Shown here: positions 46,879-55,771 of the stretch, piece after piece | Position numbering within the stretch: the stretch's first letter is position 1 | How the letters are laid out: each line of letters opens with the position of its first letter | Assembly: GCF_028830055.1 (NCBI RefSeq) | Contig: NZ_CP101655.1 | Coordinates: 2,312,051-2,376,050 of the forward strand | Reading direction: 5' to 3' | Source of the DNA: Pseudomonas serboccidentalis | GTDB taxonomy: Bacteria; Pseudomonadota; Gammaproteobacteria; Pseudomonadales; Pseudomonadaceae | Length of the DNA: 64,000 bases | Program-made: the position numbers and the translations under genes | The notes under the pieces: model-generated | The model's input: the letters and a program-made list of their open reading frames with translations, nothing else | Database searches by the model: none | What the model was told of the DNA's origin: nothing

Positions 46879-47562
46879 TTAATGGCCCATGAGCCAATGC
46901 TGATGCGGCCCCGGCAGCGTCCAGATCCCAAACAGAATCACCAGCAAGCCACCCGTCATGCGCACGCTGCGTTTGCGCAACAGCGCGGTCACACGCTCGG
47001 CGGCGAGCCCCGTGGCGAGCAGCACCGGCCATGTGCCCAGGCCGAAGGCGAGCATCAATAACGCACTGTCTAGCGCATTGCCCTGGCTCGCCGACCACAG
47101 CAGCGTGCTGTAAACCAGCCCGCACGGCAGCCAGCCCCACAGCGCGCCGAGCAGCAATGCCCGCGGCAGAGTCGACACCGGCAGCAAGCGGTTGGCCACG
47201 GGTTGGATATAGCGCCATAAGCCACGGCCAAGGCTTTCGATGCGGGTCAGGCCGCTCCACCAGCCGGCCAGATACAGGCCCATGGCGATCAGCAGCAATC
47301 CGGCGAGAATGCGCATGAACATCGCCGCCGGGCTGTTCGCCACCGCCCAGCCGGCCAGACCGATCAGCAGGCCGGCAGTGGCGTAGCTGAGGATGCGTCC
47401 GAGGTTGTACGCCAGCAGCAAACGAAAGCGCCGGCTGCGCTGTTCCTTGGGAATCGCCAGGGTCAGCGCGCCCATCAGGCCGCCGCACATGCCCAGACAA
47501 TGACCGCCGCCGAGCAGGCCGAGGATCAGCGCCGAAACCAGCAGGGGCGCCAGCTCAAGCAT
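46879..47562 (-). CDS. Sulfite exporter TauE/SafE (DsbD-like) membrane protein of the cco cluster
   Basis: 227 residues, six or so membrane helices. The N-terminal MLELAPLLVSALILGLLGGGHCLGMCGGLMG has the paired cysteines and histidine seen in DsbD/UreH-type transporters, and WGWLPCGLVYSTLLW gives another cysteine. It overlaps ccoS by 8 bases, so it is translated with the oxidase assembly genes and probably helps copper or redox handling (P. aeruginosa PA1547). Start at 47562 rather than the upstream in-frame codon at 47637, which lies inside ccoS. Confidence 0.85.
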   Translation of the reverse strand: MLELAPLLVSALILGLLGGGHCLGMCGGLMGALTLAIPKEQRSRRFRLLLAYNLGRILSYATAGLLIGLAGWAVANSPAAMFMRILAGLLLIAMGLYLAGWWSGLTRIESLGRGLWRYIQPVANRLLPVSTLPRALLLGALWGWLPCGLVYSTLLWSASQGNALDSALLMLAFGLGTWPVLLATGLAAERVTALLRKRSVRMTGGLLVILFGIWTLPGPHQHWLMGH

Positions 47563-47767
47563 GGGGTGGCGCCTTGTCCTGCGGCTTGTCGGACTTGGCT
47601 TCGTCCACGGCAGCGGTGTGGTTGGGGTCCTGATCATCGAACAGGATGCTGTGGGCCGGGCCGTCGAGGTCGTCGTACTGACCGCTGTCCACCGCCCAGA
47701 AGAAGATGTACACGGCGATGGCCACGATCAGCAGGGCGGCCGGGATCATCACGTAAAGAGCTGGCAT
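47555..47767 (-). CDS. ccoS: cbb3 oxidase maturation protein CcoS
   Basis: 70 residues. Single N-terminal membrane helix (ALYVMIPAALLIVAIAVYIFFWAV) followed by DSGQYDDLDGPAHSILFDDQ, the CcoS/FixS signature. It is needed for haem and copper insertion in cbb3 oxidase. 22 bases after ccoI. Confidence 0.95.
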   Translation of the reverse strand: MPALYVMIPAALLIVAIAVYIFFWAVDSGQYDDLDGPAHSILFDDQDPNHTAAVDEAKSDKPQDKAPPHA

Positions 47768-47789
47768 CGCTACTCCAGGCCCGCGCGGC

Positions 47790-50240
47790 TCAAGCCGGCA
47801 ACGGGCGGGTTTCTGAGCGGGTGCCGGCGACCGGCGCACTCGGCAGGCGAGTCAGGCGCAGGGCGTTGAGCACCACGGTCAACGAACTGATCGACATACC
47901 GACGGCGGCCCACACCGGGGTGATCCAGCCGAGGGCGGCGAACGGCAACATGAGGCCATTGTACAGCGCCGCCCACAGCAGGTTCTCGATGATTACCCGG
48001 CGGGTGCGTCGAGCCAGCGTGAATGCCTGCACCAGCGCGTCGAGGCGATTGGACAGCAGCACCGCATCGGCACTGGTTTTCGCCAGATCGGTGGCCGAGC
48101 CCATGGCCACGCTGATGTCGGCGGCGGCCAGCACCGGGACGTCATTCACGCCGTCGCCGAGCATCAGCACTTTGCGACCCTGTGCGTGCAGTTGTTGCAG
48201 CACTTGCAGTTTGTCGTCCGGGCGCAGCCCGCCACGGGCCTCGTCGATGCCCAGCTCGGCGGCGACACTGGCAACCATCGGCGAGCTGTCGCCGGACAGC
48301 AGCAGCGTGCGCCAGCCACGGGCCTTGCACGCGGCAAGCAGCGCGGGGGCATCGTCGCGCAGGCGATCATCGAGAACGAACCAGGCCAATGGCCCCTGAT
48401 CGTCACCGAGCAGCAGCCATTGTCCCGGTTCATTCGGCATCGCCGGTATAGGTTTGCCGCTGAGGTCGCAGACAAATGCGGCCTGACCGATGCGCAAACG
48501 CTGTGCGCCGACCAGCCCTTCGAGCCCAAGCCCCGGCGTGCTGTGGACTTCTTCGGCGGCCAGCGGTGCGCGGCCAAAGGCGCGGGCAATCGGGTGTTCC
48601 GAACGGTTTTCCAGCGCAGCGGCAAGGCTCAGGCACTGGTCGCTGTTCAGCGTGCCCAGCGGGCGAATCGAGCGCAAAACCAGGCGCCCCTCGGTGAGGG
48701 TGCCGGTCTTGTCAAAGATCACCGTGTCGATCTGGTTCAGGCCTTCGAGCACATGGCCGCGAGTGAGCAGCAGGCCGAGTTTGTGCAAGGTGCCGGTGGC
48801 GGCGGTGAGGGCGGTTGGCGTGGCGAGCGACAGCGCACAGGGGCAAGTCGCAACCAGCATCGCCAGGACGATCCAGAACGCCCGCGACGAATCCAGTTCC
48901 CACCACAACAGGCCGATGGCCGCCGCGGCAATCAGCGACAACAGCAGGAACCATTGCGCGGCACGGTCGGCGATTTCCGCCAGTCGCGGTTTCTCGGCCT
49001 GGGCGCGATCGAGCAGGCGGACGATGGCCGACAGCCGTGTGTCCTGACCCAGCGCCAGCACTTCGACGGTCAATGCGCCTTCGACATTCAGTGTGCCGGC
49101 GGTTACGGCGTCACCGGTCATGCGCGGCTGCGGCAGGTATTCGCCGGTGAGCAGCGATTCGTCGATGCTCGACTGGCCGTCGAGGATCTTGCCATCCGCC
49201 GGCAGGATCGACCCCGGTTGCACCAGCACCCGGTCGCCCAGACGCAGTTCGCTGAGCAGAATGCGTTCGCTCTGGCCGCTGTCGTCGAGGCGCAGGCACG
49301 AGGCTGGCAGCAGGTTGACCAGTTGCGCCGTCGCGGCGGCGGTGCGCTCGCGGGCGCGGCGTTCCAGATAACGCCCGGCGAGCAGGAACAGCGCAAACAT
49401 CCCGACCGCGTCGAAATACAGTTCGCCGACCCCGGTGATCGAGGTCCAGATCCCGGCGATGTACGCGCTGCCAATCGCCAGCGACACCGAGACGTCCATG
49501 GTCAAGTGACGGGTGCGCAGATCACGCATCGCGCCTTTGAAGAACGGCGCGCAGCTGTAGAACACGATCGGCGTGGTCAGGAACAGCGCGACCCAGCGCA
49601 GAATTGTGTGCAGTTCGGGGCTGAGATCAATGTTGAATTCCGGCCAGGTCGCCATGGTCGCCATCATCGCCTGGAACCACAGCAGCCCGGCGACGCCGAG
49701 CTGGCGCAGGGCCAGACGGTTTTCGCTGGCCAGTTGTTCGCTGGCGCGGTCGGCCTGATACGGGTGGGCGGCGTAACCGATGTGACGCAGTTCGGCGAGG
49801 ATCTGGCTCAGCGGCAATTGCGCGTCGGCCCAGCGCACGTGCAGGCGATGGTTGGACAGATTCAACCGCGCCTCGGCCACCGCCGGCAGGGTGCGCAAGT
49901 GTTTCTCGATCAGCCAGCCGCAGGCGGCGCAACTGATGCCCTCCATCAGCAAGGTGGTTTCGGCGAGTTCGCCTTCGTGACGGACGAAAGGCTTTTGCAC
50001 ATCGGCGCGGTCGTACAGCGCCAGTTCATCGGTCAGTTGCACCGGCAGCGCTTCGGGGTTGGCCGAGGCTTCACTGCGGTGTTGGTAATAGCTGTCGAGA
50101 CCACCGGCAACGATGGCTTCGGCCACGGCCTGACAGCCGGGGCAGCAGAATTCGCGGGACTCCCCGAGCACGATGGCGGTGAAGCGACTGCCGGCCGGAA
50201 CGGGCAGGGCGCAGTGGTAGCAGGGGAGTGGGGTGGTCAT
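47790..50240 (-). CDS. ccoI: Copper-exporting P-type ATPase for cbb3 assembly
   Basis: 816 residues. A cysteine-rich N-terminus (CYHCALPV, FCCPGCQAV) precedes a heavy-metal domain with GISCAACGWLIEKH. Membrane helices follow, then the transduction motif TCPCALSLATPTALTAA, phosphorylation site FDKTGTLTEG and MLGDGVNDVPVLAAADIS. It is the FixI/CcoI (CopA2) class that supplies copper to periplasmic chaperones for the oxidase rather than detoxifying. Between ccoH and ccoS. Confidence 0.95.
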   Translation of the reverse strand: MTTPLPCYHCALPVPAGSRFTAIVLGESREFCCPGCQAVAEAIVAGGLDSYYQHRSEASANPEALPVQLTDELALYDRADVQKPFVRHEGELAETTLLMEGISCAACGWLIEKHLRTLPAVAEARLNLSNHRLHVRWADAQLPLSQILAELRHIGYAAHPYQADRASEQLASENRLALRQLGVAGLLWFQAMMATMATWPEFNIDLSPELHTILRWVALFLTTPIVFYSCAPFFKGAMRDLRTRHLTMDVSVSLAIGSAYIAGIWTSITGVGELYFDAVGMFALFLLAGRYLERRARERTAAATAQLVNLLPASCLRLDDSGQSERILLSELRLGDRVLVQPGSILPADGKILDGQSSIDESLLTGEYLPQPRMTGDAVTAGTLNVEGALTVEVLALGQDTRLSAIVRLLDRAQAEKPRLAEIADRAAQWFLLLSLIAAAAIGLLWWELDSSRAFWIVLAMLVATCPCALSLATPTALTAATGTLHKLGLLLTRGHVLEGLNQIDTVIFDKTGTLTEGRLVLRSIRPLGTLNSDQCLSLAAALENRSEHPIARAFGRAPLAAEEVHSTPGLGLEGLVGAQRLRIGQAAFVCDLSGKPIPAMPNEPGQWLLLGDDQGPLAWFVLDDRLRDDAPALLAACKARGWRTLLLSGDSSPMVASVAAELGIDEARGGLRPDDKLQVLQQLHAQGRKVLMLGDGVNDVPVLAAADISVAMGSATDLAKTSADAVLLSNRLDALVQAFTLARRTRRVIIENLLWAALYNGLMLPFAALGWITPVWAAVGMSISSLTVVLNALRLTRLPSAPVAGTRSETRPLPA

Positions 50241-50276
50241 CAGATTTTCACTAATACTGCCGAATCAACACCATTC

Positions 50277-50365
50277 CTGTAGGCGCTGCCGCAGGCTGCG
50301 ATCTTTTGACTTTACCTTTTCAAGGCAAGATCAAAAGATCGCAGCCTGCGGCAGCTCCTACAGGG
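50277..50365. repeat. REPIN (family 1) between ccoH and ccoI
   Basis: Outward-facing pair inside the ccoG-H-I-S gene run; the left copy has GTAGGCGCTGCCG. Confidence 0.9.
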
Positions 50366-50371
50366 TTCGGT

Positions 50372-50911
50372 TTATTTTTTCAGGTCTTCGGCGCCCTGCA
50401 GGGGTTCATCTCCCAGCAGCAGATCCTTGTCATGGCTGACCAGTTCTTCTTCGAACATGCGCCACACGTGATCATCCTGAGTACCCAGCAACTCGACAAA
50501 CCGGCGGCCCTCGACCTTATCGCCCAGCTGGCCGATGTAGCGACCGGTTTCGGTTTCGCTGCGAGTCAGGACGATCTTGCGATCCTTCTCCGGCTGGGTC
50601 GGCGAGATCAGGTTCAGTTCCAGGGTTTTCGGCTGGCTGTCGCCGCTCAGGCGCAGGTCGACTTCGCCGGTGAGGTCATCCAGGTGCACGCTGGCGCGCA
50701 TCTTCAGGTTCTGCGCCAGCAACTCGCGATCCAGTGAACGGTTGATGCCCTTGCCGGCCTCGTAATAGTTGTCGTTGACCAGATTGTCCGGGTTGTTCAC
50801 CGCAATGGTCACCATCGACAGGGTCAGGGTCACCGAACAGGCCAGAATCGCGATGATGATCCATGGCCAAAGGTGCTTGTACCAAGGGCTGGCGGCGTTT
50901 GCTGCGGGCAT
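50372..50911 (-). CDS. ccoH: cbb3 oxidase assembly protein CcoH (FixH)
   Basis: 179 residues. N-terminal helix (PWYKHLWPWIIIAILACSVTLTLSMV), then NPDNLVNDNYYEAGKGINR and a periplasmic beta domain, as in FixH. It stabilises the oxidase subcomplexes. ATG at 50911 chosen over an upstream TTG; 11 bases after ccoG. Confidence 0.92.
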   Translation of the reverse strand: MPAANAASPWYKHLWPWIIIAILACSVTLTLSMVTIAVNNPDNLVNDNYYEAGKGINRSLDRELLAQNLKMRASVHLDDLTGEVDLRLSGDSQPKTLELNLISPTQPEKDRKIVLTRSETETGRYIGQLGDKVEGRRFVELLGTQDDHVWRMFEEELVSHDKDLLLGDEPLQGAEDLKK

Positions 50912-50922
50912 GTTCAGTTCTC

Positions 50923-52338
50923 TCAACGGGTTTGTGGGCCGATGAATCGGCTCTTGGCTTCAACGTGAACGCTGTCGTCGTCGGCATCCTTGAGGATGAA
51001 TTTCACCTCGTTGGTGCTCGACGGCAATTGTTCCGGTGCGCTCGACAACTCCACCGGCATGCTGAAGATTTCACCGGCCGGGACCTTGATCTCGCGTTTG
51101 CCCTGCAGGCGCAGATCCGGCAGACCGGCGGCTTCCAGCACGTAGGTGTGGTCGCGCTGATCCTTGTTCATGATCTTCAGGCTGTAGACGTTTTCGATCC
51201 GGCCTTCGGCGTTCTCGCGGTACAGCACACGGTCCTTGCTGACGTCGAAGCCGACCAGCGAACGCATGAAGAACGCCGTCACCAACAGGCTGATCATCGT
51301 CAGCAGCACTACCGCATAGCCAATCAGGCGTGGCCGCAGTTTATGGGTTTTCTGGCCTGACAGGTTGTGTTCGGTGGTGTAGCTGATCAGCCCGCGCGGG
51401 TAGTCCATCTTGTCCATGATCGCGTCGCAGGCATCGATGCACGCGGCGCAGCCGATGCACTCGATCTGCAGGCCGTCGCGGATGTCGATACCGGTCGGGC
51501 AGACCTGGACGCACATGGTGCAGTCGATGCAGTCGCCCAGGCCCAGGGCCTTGTAATCGACGCCTTTCTTGCGCGGGCCACGGCTTTCGCCGCGACGCGG
51601 ATCGTAGGAAACGATCAGGGTGTCCTTGTCGAACATCACGCTCTGGAAACGCGCGTACGGACACATGTAGATGCACACCTGCTCGCGCAGCCAGCCGGCG
51701 TTACCGTAGGTGGCGAGGGTGAAAAAACCGACCCAGAAGTACGACCAGCCATCGGCCTGGCCGGTGAAAAACTCAAAGACCAGTTCGCGGATCGGCGAGA
51801 AGTAGCCGACGAAGGTCATGCCGGTGACGAAACCGATCAGCAGCCACAACGAATGTTTGGCGAGCTTGCGCAGGAACTTGTTGCCGCTCATCGGCGCCTT
51901 GTCGAGCTTGATGCGCTGGTTGCGGTCGCCTTCGGTGACCTTCTCGCACCACATGAAGATCCACGTCCACACGCTTTGCGGGCAGGTGTAACCGCACCAG
52001 ACGCGACCCGCGTAAACGGTGATGAAGAACAGGCCGAACGCGGCAATGATCAGCAGGCCGGAAAGCAGAATGAAATCCTGCGGCCAGAAGGTCGCGCCGA
52101 AGATGAAGAACTTGCGTTCCGGCAGGTTCCACCATACGGCCTGATGGCCGCCCCAGTTGAGCCACACCGTACCGAAATACAACAGGAACAGGGCGGCACC
52201 GCCCATCATCCGCAGATTGCGGAACAGGCCGGTGAAAGCACGGGTGTAGATTTTTTCTCGAGAGGCGTAAAGATCGACGCTGTTGTTCGCGTTCTTGCTG
52301 GGCGGTGTAACGTCGTGTAGCGGAATCTGGTTGCTCAT
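50923..52338 (-). CDS. ccoG: Cytochrome c oxidase accessory protein CcoG (FixG-like)
   Basis: 471 residues. Several membrane helices with CGYTCPQSVWTWIFMWCE, two [4Fe-4S] ferredoxin motifs (CIDCTMCVQVCPTGID; CIGCAACIDACDAIM) and a C-terminal Ig-like periplasmic domain (FixG C-terminal). It is a cupric reductase-type assembly factor. Two adjacent ATGs (52341, 52338); the second has better spacing from GGGA. An ANR box lies 165 bases upstream. Confidence 0.94.
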   Translation of the reverse strand: MSNQIPLHDVTPPSKNANNSVDLYASREKIYTRAFTGLFRNLRMMGGAALFLLYFGTVWLNWGGHQAVWWNLPERKFFIFGATFWPQDFILLSGLLIIAAFGLFFITVYAGRVWCGYTCPQSVWTWIFMWCEKVTEGDRNQRIKLDKAPMSGNKFLRKLAKHSLWLLIGFVTGMTFVGYFSPIRELVFEFFTGQADGWSYFWVGFFTLATYGNAGWLREQVCIYMCPYARFQSVMFDKDTLIVSYDPRRGESRGPRKKGVDYKALGLGDCIDCTMCVQVCPTGIDIRDGLQIECIGCAACIDACDAIMDKMDYPRGLISYTTEHNLSGQKTHKLRPRLIGYAVVLLTMISLLVTAFFMRSLVGFDVSKDRVLYRENAEGRIENVYSLKIMNKDQRDHTYVLEAAGLPDLRLQGKREIKVPAGEIFSMPVELSSAPEQLPSSTNEVKFILKDADDDSVHVEAKSRFIGPQTR

Positions 52339-52505
52339 CATTGCATCCCACGGCAGTGGAAAAATGCCTCGGTCGATACATGCCGACCGCGGTCAGAAAG
52401 AGATCTTGCAGTGGCGCAATGATACGCCTGTCGCCCTAACTCAAGGGTGCGACCTTTGGTCGCGTTGGGAAAAAAGCGTTATTGGTGTAGCGAATGCGGT
52501 AAAGC

Positions 52506-52519
52506 CTGATGCAGATCAA
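52506..52519. promoter_or_regulatory. ANR box of the ccoG operon
   Basis: Minus strand TTGAT-CTGC-ATCAG, 9 of 10 consensus bases. Upstream of ccoG, and overlapping the end of a small minus-strand reading frame. Confidence 0.75.
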
Positions 52520-52680
52520 TTGACTTGTTGAGTATGGACAGTTTTGGCGCTGCCGCTCACTTCTCGTTCGCGCGTGGCCAGGGCCACGGATTCCTCGGGG
52601 GCGTCCGATGATTGGGGGGCGTGATCGATTTCCGTGAGTGTGTGCTCAACCGATTGATGGGTTTCGTCGTCATTCAGCAT
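52516..52680 (-). CDS. Possible small acidic protein, 54 residues
   Basis: ATG at 52680 preceded by AAGGA; begins MLNDDETHQSVEHTLTEIDH and ends VHTQQVN. Hydrophilic, no known motif. It is the only reading frame I can suggest in the 52342-52931 gap. Its stop overlaps the ANR box, which counts against it; it could equally be chance. Confidence 0.35.
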   Translation of the reverse strand: MLNDDETHQSVEHTLTEIDHAPQSSDAPEESVALATREREVSGSAKTVHTQQVN

Positions 52681-52739
52681 AGCGGCTTCATCCTTGAAGT
52701 GGCTCCGATGCGGGTCATCGGGCTGTGGAGGACCCTACA

Positions 52740-52931
52740 GAGCAAGGTGAATAGAGTCCATCAGGCATGTGTCTCAAAGTATTAATTTCAAGGGCTGTAC
52801 CCATGTTGTGGAAATATCATTAGTTAATTAATGGGTTTTAAATTCTTATTGCTTTCGAATAGCTTGGTGGCTGTTCTGCAATCGCTGGGTTGCATGTTCA
52901 AGTTTGATAATTAACGGAATAATGGAATGTT
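52740..52931. other. AT-rich intergenic stretch before the phosphoesterase gene
   Basis: Markedly lower GC than the rest of the window (TAGTTAATTAATGGG and similar). It probably holds the phosphoesterase promoter and suggests a foreign origin of that gene. Confidence 0.55.
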
Positions 52932-53936
52932 ATGAAGATCAAGGAAGTTAAAAAGCTTTTCGCTGGTTTGTGCCTGTTATCGCTGGCCTCTTTCGCCAGT
53001 GCCAATGAAAGCGTTCCGCAGCACATGGTATTTGCCTCAGACCCGCAATACCCGTGGACGGAAAAATCGGACAGTGGTGAAGATGAGTCGAGCGCGGACT
53101 TCGACAAGCGTTCGAAGTGGCTGGTGGAAAGCCAGTTCGCGAGTATTGCGCAGTTTCGCAGCGAGATGGGCGGACAGGCTGCCGTGCCATTGATGATCAA
53201 CGGCGACATGACCGCTTTCGGCCACGGCTGGCAGCGTTCGTTTGTAGGGACGATGCTGAAGAAGCACTTTGGTGATCACTATCTCTATGGCCTGGGTAAT
53301 CATGATTACCAGAACAATGTGGGCGACTGTTTTAGTGAAAGTTGTGCGGCGGGGAGTATTGTCGATTATCGCGATCATCACGTTGATAAAGTCGATCAGT
53401 TCGATCTTGAAGTGAGCGGCAGTTTCCTGAATAAGCTCTATCTTGGCAGTCTGGCTTATTCAAAGAACATCGGGGAAGTGCATCTGGTACAACTGAATAA
53501 TGAACCGACTTACCAGGTAAGGATTTCCCACGCGCTGAACCCGACAACATTCGATATCAGGCAGTCGCTGGATTGGCTGGAGAATGATTTGCGAATGGCG
53601 CGAGTGCAGGGCTACGCGATCATTATCAACATGCACAAACCCTATGACTGGGCGGGCAGTTGGGATCAGGAAAAGCGTTTTCGCGAAATGATCGAAAGGT
53701 ATGAGGTGACGGCAATATTCGCGGGCCATTTCCACGCCGAGGGTGGCAGCAAGACTTACCTGGGGAGCGTGCCGATGTTCCTCAGTGGTGCGACGTCGCA
53801 GCAGACCTACCTGACCGCCAGTTTTTCCACGGACCGCAAGCAACTGGAGGTGAGCCTGGTCGAGGGTAATCAGTGGCGCAATCGTAAGCCGGTCGCCACA
53901 GTGCCGGTGAAGTCGATCTGGGCCAATCGACCATAA
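52932..53936 (+). CDS. Secreted calcineurin-like metallophosphoesterase
   Basis: 334 residues. Signal peptide with cleavage after LLSLASFASA. Metallophosphoesterase motifs in order: FASDPQYPW (D in place of the usual DxH), INGDMTAFGH, GLGNHDYQNN, NMHKPYDW and AGHFHAEGG. Two cysteines (DCFSESC) could form a disulfide in the periplasm. Such enzymes cleave phosphomono- or diesters; the substrate is unknown. It lies alone on the plus strand between ccoG and the ccoP1 operon, where P. aeruginosa has no gene. Confidence 0.85.
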   Translation: MKIKEVKKLFAGLCLLSLASFASANESVPQHMVFASDPQYPWTEKSDSGEDESSADFDKRSKWLVESQFASIAQFRSEMGGQAAVPLMINGDMTAFGHGWQRSFVGTMLKKHFGDHYLYGLGNHDYQNNVGDCFSESCAAGSIVDYRDHHVDKVDQFDLEVSGSFLNKLYLGSLAYSKNIGEVHLVQLNNEPTYQVRISHALNPTTFDIRQSLDWLENDLRMARVQGYAIIINMHKPYDWAGSWDQEKRFREMIERYEVTAIFAGHFHAEGGSKTYLGSVPMFLSGATSQQTYLTASFSTDRKQLEVSLVEGNQWRNRKPVATVPVKSIWANRP

Positions 53937-53972
53937 AAAATCCCCCGCCAGGTCACTGGCGGGGGCTTTTTC
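53934..53972. terminator. Bidirectional terminator between phosphoesterase gene and ccoP1
   Basis: CCCCCGCCAG-GTCA-CTGGCGGGGG stem flanked by A- and T-runs; starts at the phosphoesterase stop codon. Confidence 0.93.
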
Positions 53973-53990
53973 CTGCGTCAGGCGTTGGCT

Positions 53991-54974
53991 TTACTGGGCC
54001 TCGGCTTCCGCGGGTTTGTCACCGTGGGACAGGCTGTAAACATAGGCCGCCAGCAAGTGCACCTTGTCGTTGCCTTGCAGTTGTTCCTGTGCAGGCATCT
54101 GGCCCTGACGGCCGTAACGGATGGTCTGCTGCAGCTGCGCGAAGCTCGAACCGTAGATGAACGCGGCCGGGTGGGTCAGGTTGGGCGCGCCCATGGCCGG
54201 GGTGCCTTTGCCTTCCGGACCGTGGCAGGCCACGCAGTTGGCGGCGAACAGCTTCTGGCCGTTGGCCGGGTCAGCCTTGGTGCCTTCCGGCAGCTTGCGG
54301 CCGTCGAGCTGGGTGACCACGAAGGCCGCCACGTCGGCTACGCCTTGTTCGCCGATCACTTCGGCCCAGGCCGGCATCACCGCGTGACGACCGCCCATGA
54401 TGGTGGTCTTGATGGTTTCCGGTTCGCCGCCCCAGCGCCAGTCGGCGTCAGTCAGGTTCGGGAAGCCATAGGCGCCCTTGGCGTCGGAACCGTGGCACAC
54501 CGAGCAGTTGGAGGCGAACAGACGGCCGCCCATCTTCAGTGCTTGCGGGTCCTTGGCGACTTCTTCGATTGGCATCGCCGCGAACTTGGCGAAGATCGGA
54601 CCGAACTTGGCGTCCGAACGAGCCATTTCCTTTTCCCACTCATGCACGCCGGTCCAGCCGGTCTGGCCGTTGGCGAACGCCGTCTGCTTGTCGTTATCGA
54701 GGTAGTTGTAGCCCGGCAGCAGGCCTTTCCAGTTGCCCAGGCCCGGGTACAGCACCAGATAACCCAGTGCAAACACGATGGTGCCCACGAACAGCATGAA
54801 CCACCATTTCGGCAGTGGGTTGTCGTACTCCTCGATCCCGTCGAAGGAGTGGCCCACGGTCTCTTCCGTCTGTTCGCTACGCTGGCCCTTGCGGGTCGAC
54901 AGCAGCAGCCAGGTCAGGGAAAAGATCGTACCGAGACTGAGGACTGTGACGTACAGACTCCAGAATGTAGTCAT
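53991..54974 (-). CDS. ccoP1: cbb3 cytochrome c oxidase subunit III, dihaem cytochrome c (operon 1)
   Basis: 327 residues. Two N-terminal membrane helices (residues 5-27 and about 57-78) joined by [17 protein letters not shown]. Two c-type haem sites, CSVCHGS near 158 and CVACHGP near 248, with methionine ligands in MPAWAEV and GQMPAQ. It passes electrons to CcoO/CcoN. It has a longer linker ([14 protein letters not shown]) than the operon-2 copy. Confidence 0.96.
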   Translation of the reverse strand: MTTFWSLYVTVLSLGTIFSLTWLLLSTRKGQRSEQTEETVGHSFDGIEEYDNPLPKWWFMLFVGTIVFALGYLVLYPGLGNWKGLLPGYNYLDNDKQTAFANGQTGWTGVHEWEKEMARSDAKFGPIFAKFAAMPIEEVAKDPQALKMGGRLFASNCSVCHGSDAKGAYGFPNLTDADWRWGGEPETIKTTIMGGRHAVMPAWAEVIGEQGVADVAAFVVTQLDGRKLPEGTKADPANGQKLFAANCVACHGPEGKGTPAMGAPNLTHPAAFIYGSSFAQLQQTIRYGRQGQMPAQEQLQGNDKVHLLAAYVYSLSHGDKPAEAEAQ

Positions 54975-55156
54975 TCTTTGTTACTCCTAGAAGCTTGCTC
55001 GACGTGCTTGATGGCTTCGGGATCATCCGCAAAAGGCAGCAAGGTCGCGTCTTCGAACTCCGACTTGCGCTTGGGGCTGAACACCCACAGCGCCAGACCG
55101 ATGAAGGCCACCATCACAACGACGGTGCCCAGGCCACGAATCATCCCGATATCCAT
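54971..55156 (-). CDS. ccoQ1: cbb3 oxidase small subunit CcoQ (operon 1)
   Basis: 61 residues. One membrane helix ([19 protein letters not shown]) then [20 protein letters not shown]. Overlaps ccoP1 by 4 bases. It stabilises the oxidase complex. Confidence 0.93.
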   Translation of the reverse strand: MDIGMIRGLGTVVVMVAFIGLALWVFSPKRKSEFEDATLLPFADDPEAIKHVEQASRSNKE

Positions 55157-55162
55157 TAAGAA

Positions 55163-55771
55163 TCACCGTTTGCTTTTGATGATGGTGCCCAGGCCTTGCA
55201 GATAGGCCACCAGCGCGTCCATTTCGGTTTTGCCCTTCACGGCATCTTTTGCACCGGCGATGTCTTCGTCGGTGTAAGGGACGCCGAGCGTGCGCAACAC
55301 TTCCATCTTCTTGGCCGTGTCTTTGCCGTCGAGCTTGTTTTCCACGAGGAACGGGTAAGCCGGCATTTTCGACTCAGGTACCACGTTGCGCGGGTTGTAC
55401 AGGTGCGCACGCTGCCAGTCATCGGAGTAACGACCGCCAACCCGGGCCAGGTCCGGACCGGTACGTTTGGAGCCCCACAGGAACGGGTGGTCCCAGACGC
55501 TTTCACCGGCGACCGAGTAGTGGCCGTAGCGTTCGGTTTCGGCACGGAACGGACGGATCATCTGCGAGTGGCAGCCGACACAGCCGTTGGCGATGTAGAC
55601 GTCGCGGCCTTCCAGTTCCAGCGCCGAGCGCGGCTTCATGCCTTCGACCGGCTTGTTGGTGACGTCCTGGAAAAACAGCGGAACGATCTGGGTCAGGCCG
55701 CCAATGCTGACGGCAATGACCATGAAGAAGGCCAGCAGGCCAATGTTCTTCTCGACAGCTTCATGCTTCAT
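55163..55771 (-). CDS. ccoO1: cbb3 oxidase subunit II, monohaem cytochrome c (operon 1)
   Basis: 202 residues. N-terminal membrane anchor ([17 protein letters not shown]) and haem site [12 protein letters not shown] near residue 61, with [22 protein letters not shown]. Its ATG shares one base with the ccoN1 stop (TGATG), so translation is coupled. Confidence 0.96.
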   Translation of the reverse strand: MKHEAVEKNIGLLAFFMVIAVSIGGLTQIVPLFFQDVTNKPVEGMKPRSALELEGRDVYIANGCVGCHSQMIRPFRAETERYGHYSVAGESVWDHPFLWGSKRTGPDLARVGGRYSDDWQRAHLYNPRNVVPESKMPAYPFLVENKLDGKDTAKKMEVLRTLGVPYTDEDIAGAKDAVKGKTEMDALVAYLQGLGTIIKSKR

